From: CAZLLV01 sp964560325 | GTDB lineage: Bacteria > Acidobacteriota > Thermoanaerobaculia > Multivoradales > DATKCC01 | DNA: 9,774 bases | Direction: 5' to 3' | NCBI GenBank assembly: GCA_964560325.1 | Contig: CAZLLV010000049.1 | Span: 1-9,774, forward strand | Shown here: positions 5,174 through 9,774 of the stretch, one piece after another | How the letters are laid out: each line of letters opens with the position of its first letter | How positions within the stretch are numbered: position 1 is the stretch's first letter | Translations under genes and position numbers: made by a program | Notes under the pieces: generated by a model | The model's input: only the letters and a program-made list of their open reading frames with translations | What the model was told of the DNA's origin: nothing | The model's database searches: none

Positions 5174-5188
5174 CGCGGCTCGGCGAGC

Positions 5189-6718
5189 TTACGCCGCCTC
5201 CTCGAGGAGCTTCTTGCCGTGCTCGATCACCTCGTCGATCGTCCCCTTGTAGAGGAACGCCCGCTCCGGGTACTCGTCCATCTCGCCCGAGATGATCTGC
5301 TGGAAGCCGACGATCGTGTCCGCCACCTTCACGTAGCGGCCCTCGAGGCCGGTGAACTGCTGGGCGACGAAGAACGGCTGCGACAGGAAGCGCTGGATCT
5401 TGCGCGCGCGCGACACGGTGAGCTTGTCGTCCTCCGACAGCTCGTCGATGCCCAGGATGGCGATGATGTCCTGGAGGTCCTTGTAGCGCTGGAGGATCGT
5501 CTGCACCTCGCGGGCGACGCCGTAGTGCTCGTCGCCGACGATCCGCGGGTCGAGGATCTTCGAGGTCGAGTCGAGCGGGTCGACCGCCGGGTAGATGCCG
5601 AGCTCGGAGATCTGGCGCGAGAGCACGGTGGTCGCGTCGAGGTGGGCGAAGGTGGTCGCGGGCGCCGGGTCGGTGAGGTCGTCGGCCGGAACGTAGACCG
5701 CCTGCACCGAGGTGATCGAGCCCTTGCGGGTCGAGGTGATCCGCTCCTGGAGCGCGCCCATCTCGGAGGCGAGGTTCGGCTGGTAGCCGACCGCCGACGG
5801 CATGCGGCCGAGGAGCGCCGACACCTCGGAGCCCGCCTGGGTGAAGCGGAAGATGTTGTCGATGAACAGGAGCACGTCCTGGCCCTGCGTGTCGCGGAAG
5901 TACTCGGCGACCGTCAGGCCGGTCAGGCCGACCCGCAGGCGGGCGCCCGGCGGCTCGGTCATCTGGCCGTAGATCAGGGCGATCTTCGACTGGGTGAGCG
6001 TCCCCATGTCGACCTTCGACATGTCGAACTCGCCGGTCGCCTCCATGTGCTCGTAGAACGACTCGCCGAAGTCGATGACCTTCGACTCGACCATCTCGCG
6101 CAGCAGATCGTTGCCCTCGCGGGTGCGCGCGCCGACGCCGGAGAAGACCGACACGCCGCCGTGCTGGAGGGCGACGTTGTTGATCAGCTCCTGGATGAGC
6201 ACCGTCTTGCCGACGCCGGCGCCGCCGAACAGGCCGGTCTTGCCGCCCTTGGTGTACGGCTCGAGGAGGTCGATCACCTTGATGCCGGTCTCGAACATCT
6301 CGGTCTCGGCCGTCTGCTCCTCGAGGGTCGGGGCGTCGCGGTGGATCGGCCAGCGCTCGTCGGCGACGACCGCGCCCAGACCGTCGACCGGCTCGCCGGT
6401 GACGTTCAGGATGCGCCCGAGGGTGGCGCGGCCGACCGGCACCGAGATCGGCTGGCCGGTGTCGGTGACTTCCATGCCGCGCACCACGCCGTCGGTGGGC
6501 GACATGGCGACGCAGCGCACCTGGTTCTCGCCCAGGTGCTGGGCCACCTCGGCCACCAGGTCGATCGGGATGCCGGTCTCGGTCCCGGGGTCCTTCAGCT
6601 CGACGGCGTTCAGGATCTCCGGCATGTCTTCCGGGGCGAACTCCACGTCGAGGACCGGGCCGATGACCTGCACCACCCGGCCGACGCCCTTCTTCACGGC
6701 CCTGTCGTTCACGCTCAC
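5189..6718 (-). CDS. atpD: F1 ATP synthase beta (catalytic) subunit, Glu-to-Ala variant
   Basis: AtpD carries the three catalytic sites of F1. The 509-residue protein has the N-terminal barrel (about 10-95), the nucleotide-binding domain with P-loop GGAGVGKT (165-172), Walker B LLFIDN (283-288), the adenine-pocket region VYVPADDLTDPAPATT (341-356), and the C-terminal domain with the rotor-contacting loop DELSEDD (425-431). The length is slightly above the usual 460-480 because of small insertions, including at the N-terminus. The invariant motif GERTREGND reads GARTREGND (196-204): A197 replaces the catalytic Glu (E181 in E. coli, 26 residues after the P-loop Lys in both). All other motifs are intact. 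The start is GTG at 6718, 8 nt after AAGGA, which overlaps the end of atpG; the intergenic gap is 5 nt. Confidence 0.97.
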   Translation of the reverse strand: MSVNDRAVKKGVGRVVQVIGPVLDVEFAPEDMPEILNAVELKDPGTETGIPIDLVAEVAQHLGENQVRCVAMSPTDGVVRGMEVTDTGQPISVPVGRATLGRILNVTGEPVDGLGAVVADERWPIHRDAPTLEEQTAETEMFETGIKVIDLLEPYTKGGKTGLFGGAGVGKTVLIQELINNVALQHGGVSVFSGVGARTREGNDLLREMVESKVIDFGESFYEHMEATGEFDMSKVDMGTLTQSKIALIYGQMTEPPGARLRVGLTGLTVAEYFRDTQGQDVLLFIDNIFRFTQAGSEVSALLGRMPSAVGYQPNLASEMGALQERITSTRKGSITSVQAVYVPADDLTDPAPATTFAHLDATTVLSRQISELGIYPAVDPLDSTSKILDPRIVGDEHYGVAREVQTILQRYKDLQDIIAILGIDELSEDDKLTVSRARKIQRFLSQPFFVAQQFTGLEGRYVKVADTIVGFQQIISGEMDEYPERAFLYKGTIDEVIEHGKKLLEEAA

Positions 6719-6723
6719 GATGT

Positions 6724-7695
<972 letters not shown>

Positions 7696-7744
7696 GGCTC
7701 TCTAGTCGGCTTTTCGTGGGTGACGGGTCTCGGGCGTCGGGTCT

Positions 7745-9289
<1,545 letters not shown>

Positions 9290-9311
9290 CGAAACGGCAC
9301 TCCTTGTCGAC

Positions 9312-9334
9312 GGGGAGCCGCGCTCGCGGCCCCC
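9312..9334 (-). other. GC-rich hairpin ahead of atpA
   Basis: The 101-nt gap between atpH and atpA contains a 9-bp stem (about 9312-9321 against 9326-9334) with a 4-nt loop, ending about 7 nt before the atpA ribosome-binding site. It might tune the higher alpha expression or protect the processed transcript. No T tract follows, so it is not an intrinsic terminator. Confidence 0.3.
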
Positions 9335-9390
9335 TCGGTCGCCGTGGTCTTTTCGTTGTCTCCGGGGCGCTCCGCCCGACGATCTTCCCG

Positions 9391-9774
9391 CTAGGCGCCT
9401 GCGTCGGCCAGCTTCGCCGCGAGACGGTCGAGCTGCCCGGACAGGCTGGCGTCGTAGAGGGTGCTGCCGACCCGCGCACGGAAGCCGGCGATGAGCGCGG
9501 GGTCGACCGAGAGCTTCAGGTCGATCCGTCGATCGAGCATCTTCGAGAGCGCGTCGCGCAGGCGCGACGTCTCTTCCTCGTCGAGCGTCTGGGCGGTGGT
9601 CACCTCCGCGGTGGCCACGCCGAGACGCCGGTTGATCTCCGCCTCGAGCGCTTCGAGCACCGCCGGCAGGTGCTGCAGCCGGTAGTTCGAGAGCAGCAGC
9701 TCGACGAAGCGGAACGTCAGGTCGTCGAAGCCGAGGCGGGTCCCGATCTCGCGGACCACGCGGCGCTTCGCCTC
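9391..9774 (-). CDS. atpH: F1 ATP synthase delta subunit, partial (3' part)
   Basis: AtpH (OSCP homologue) joins the peripheral stalk to the top of F1. The window edge cuts the gene, leaving the C-terminal 127 residues of an expected ~180. Visible family features are the helical segment FRFVELLLSNYRLQHLPAVLE and the C-terminal strand-helix SVDPALIAGFRARVG followed by LYDASLSGQLDRLA. A GTG inside this stretch (9759) is not the real start; the frame continues open to the edge. It is upstream of atpA in the standard operon order, and the b-subunit gene would be expected next outside the window. Confidence 0.93.
   Translation of the reverse strand, partial: EAKRRVVREIGTRLGFDDLTFRFVELLLSNYRLQHLPAVLEALEAEINRRLGVATAEVTTAQTLDEEETSRLRDALSKMLDRRIDLKLSVDPALIAGFRARVGSTLYDASLSGQLDRLAAKLADAGA

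Overview
The window is GC-rich, densely packed bacterial chromosome with short gaps. Leading from the right edge is an F1-type ATP synthase operon in the usual delta-alpha-gamma-beta-epsilon order. The rest is scattered housekeeping and small accessory genes. The high GC, frequent GTG starts and Shine-Dalgarno sites suggest a GC-rich Gram-negative-like lineage. Acidobacteriota or a myxobacterium-like group is possible, but nothing here settles the taxonomy.

Region 1 (1-926): the left edge carries the last ~135 nt of a group II intron, with a near-canonical domain V and a domain VI with a mispaired A. It ends about 3 nt before the ATG of a fumarylacetoacetate-hydrolase-family gene. Region 2 (927-1658): three very small membrane-protein genes, one on the plus strand and an overlapping pair on the minus strand; the plus-strand gene and the nearer minus-strand gene meet stop-to-stop. 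Region 3 (1659-2640, plus): a Nudix hydrolase reduced to its two ends, with the catalytic Nudix box missing in frame, followed 10 nt later by an intact HAD-family phosphatase.

Region 4 (2646-4562, minus): a Panacea-domain (SocA/DUF4065) antitoxin, an overlapping RelE/ParE-like toxin, and the ribosome-assembly GTPase gene rsgA, whose ATG overlaps the toxin stop. The three look like one transcription unit read from a promoter at about 4589-4618, so a toxin-antitoxin pair appears translationally coupled to a ribosome-maturation factor. Region 5 (4563-4738) is non-coding and holds this promoter, a palindrome over its -35 box, two small hairpins and a 14-bp tandem repeat.

Region 6 (4739-9774, minus): atpC, atpD, atpG, atpA and the 3' part of atpH encode the catalytic F1 head and its stalks; no F0 gene lies in the window. 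The outstanding anomaly is in AtpD. The catalytic glutamate of the GERTREGND motif is alanine (GCG codon at 6128-6130) in a beta subunit whose other key motifs are intact. AtpG also carries an acidic, low-complexity insert of about 34 residues after its N-terminal helix.
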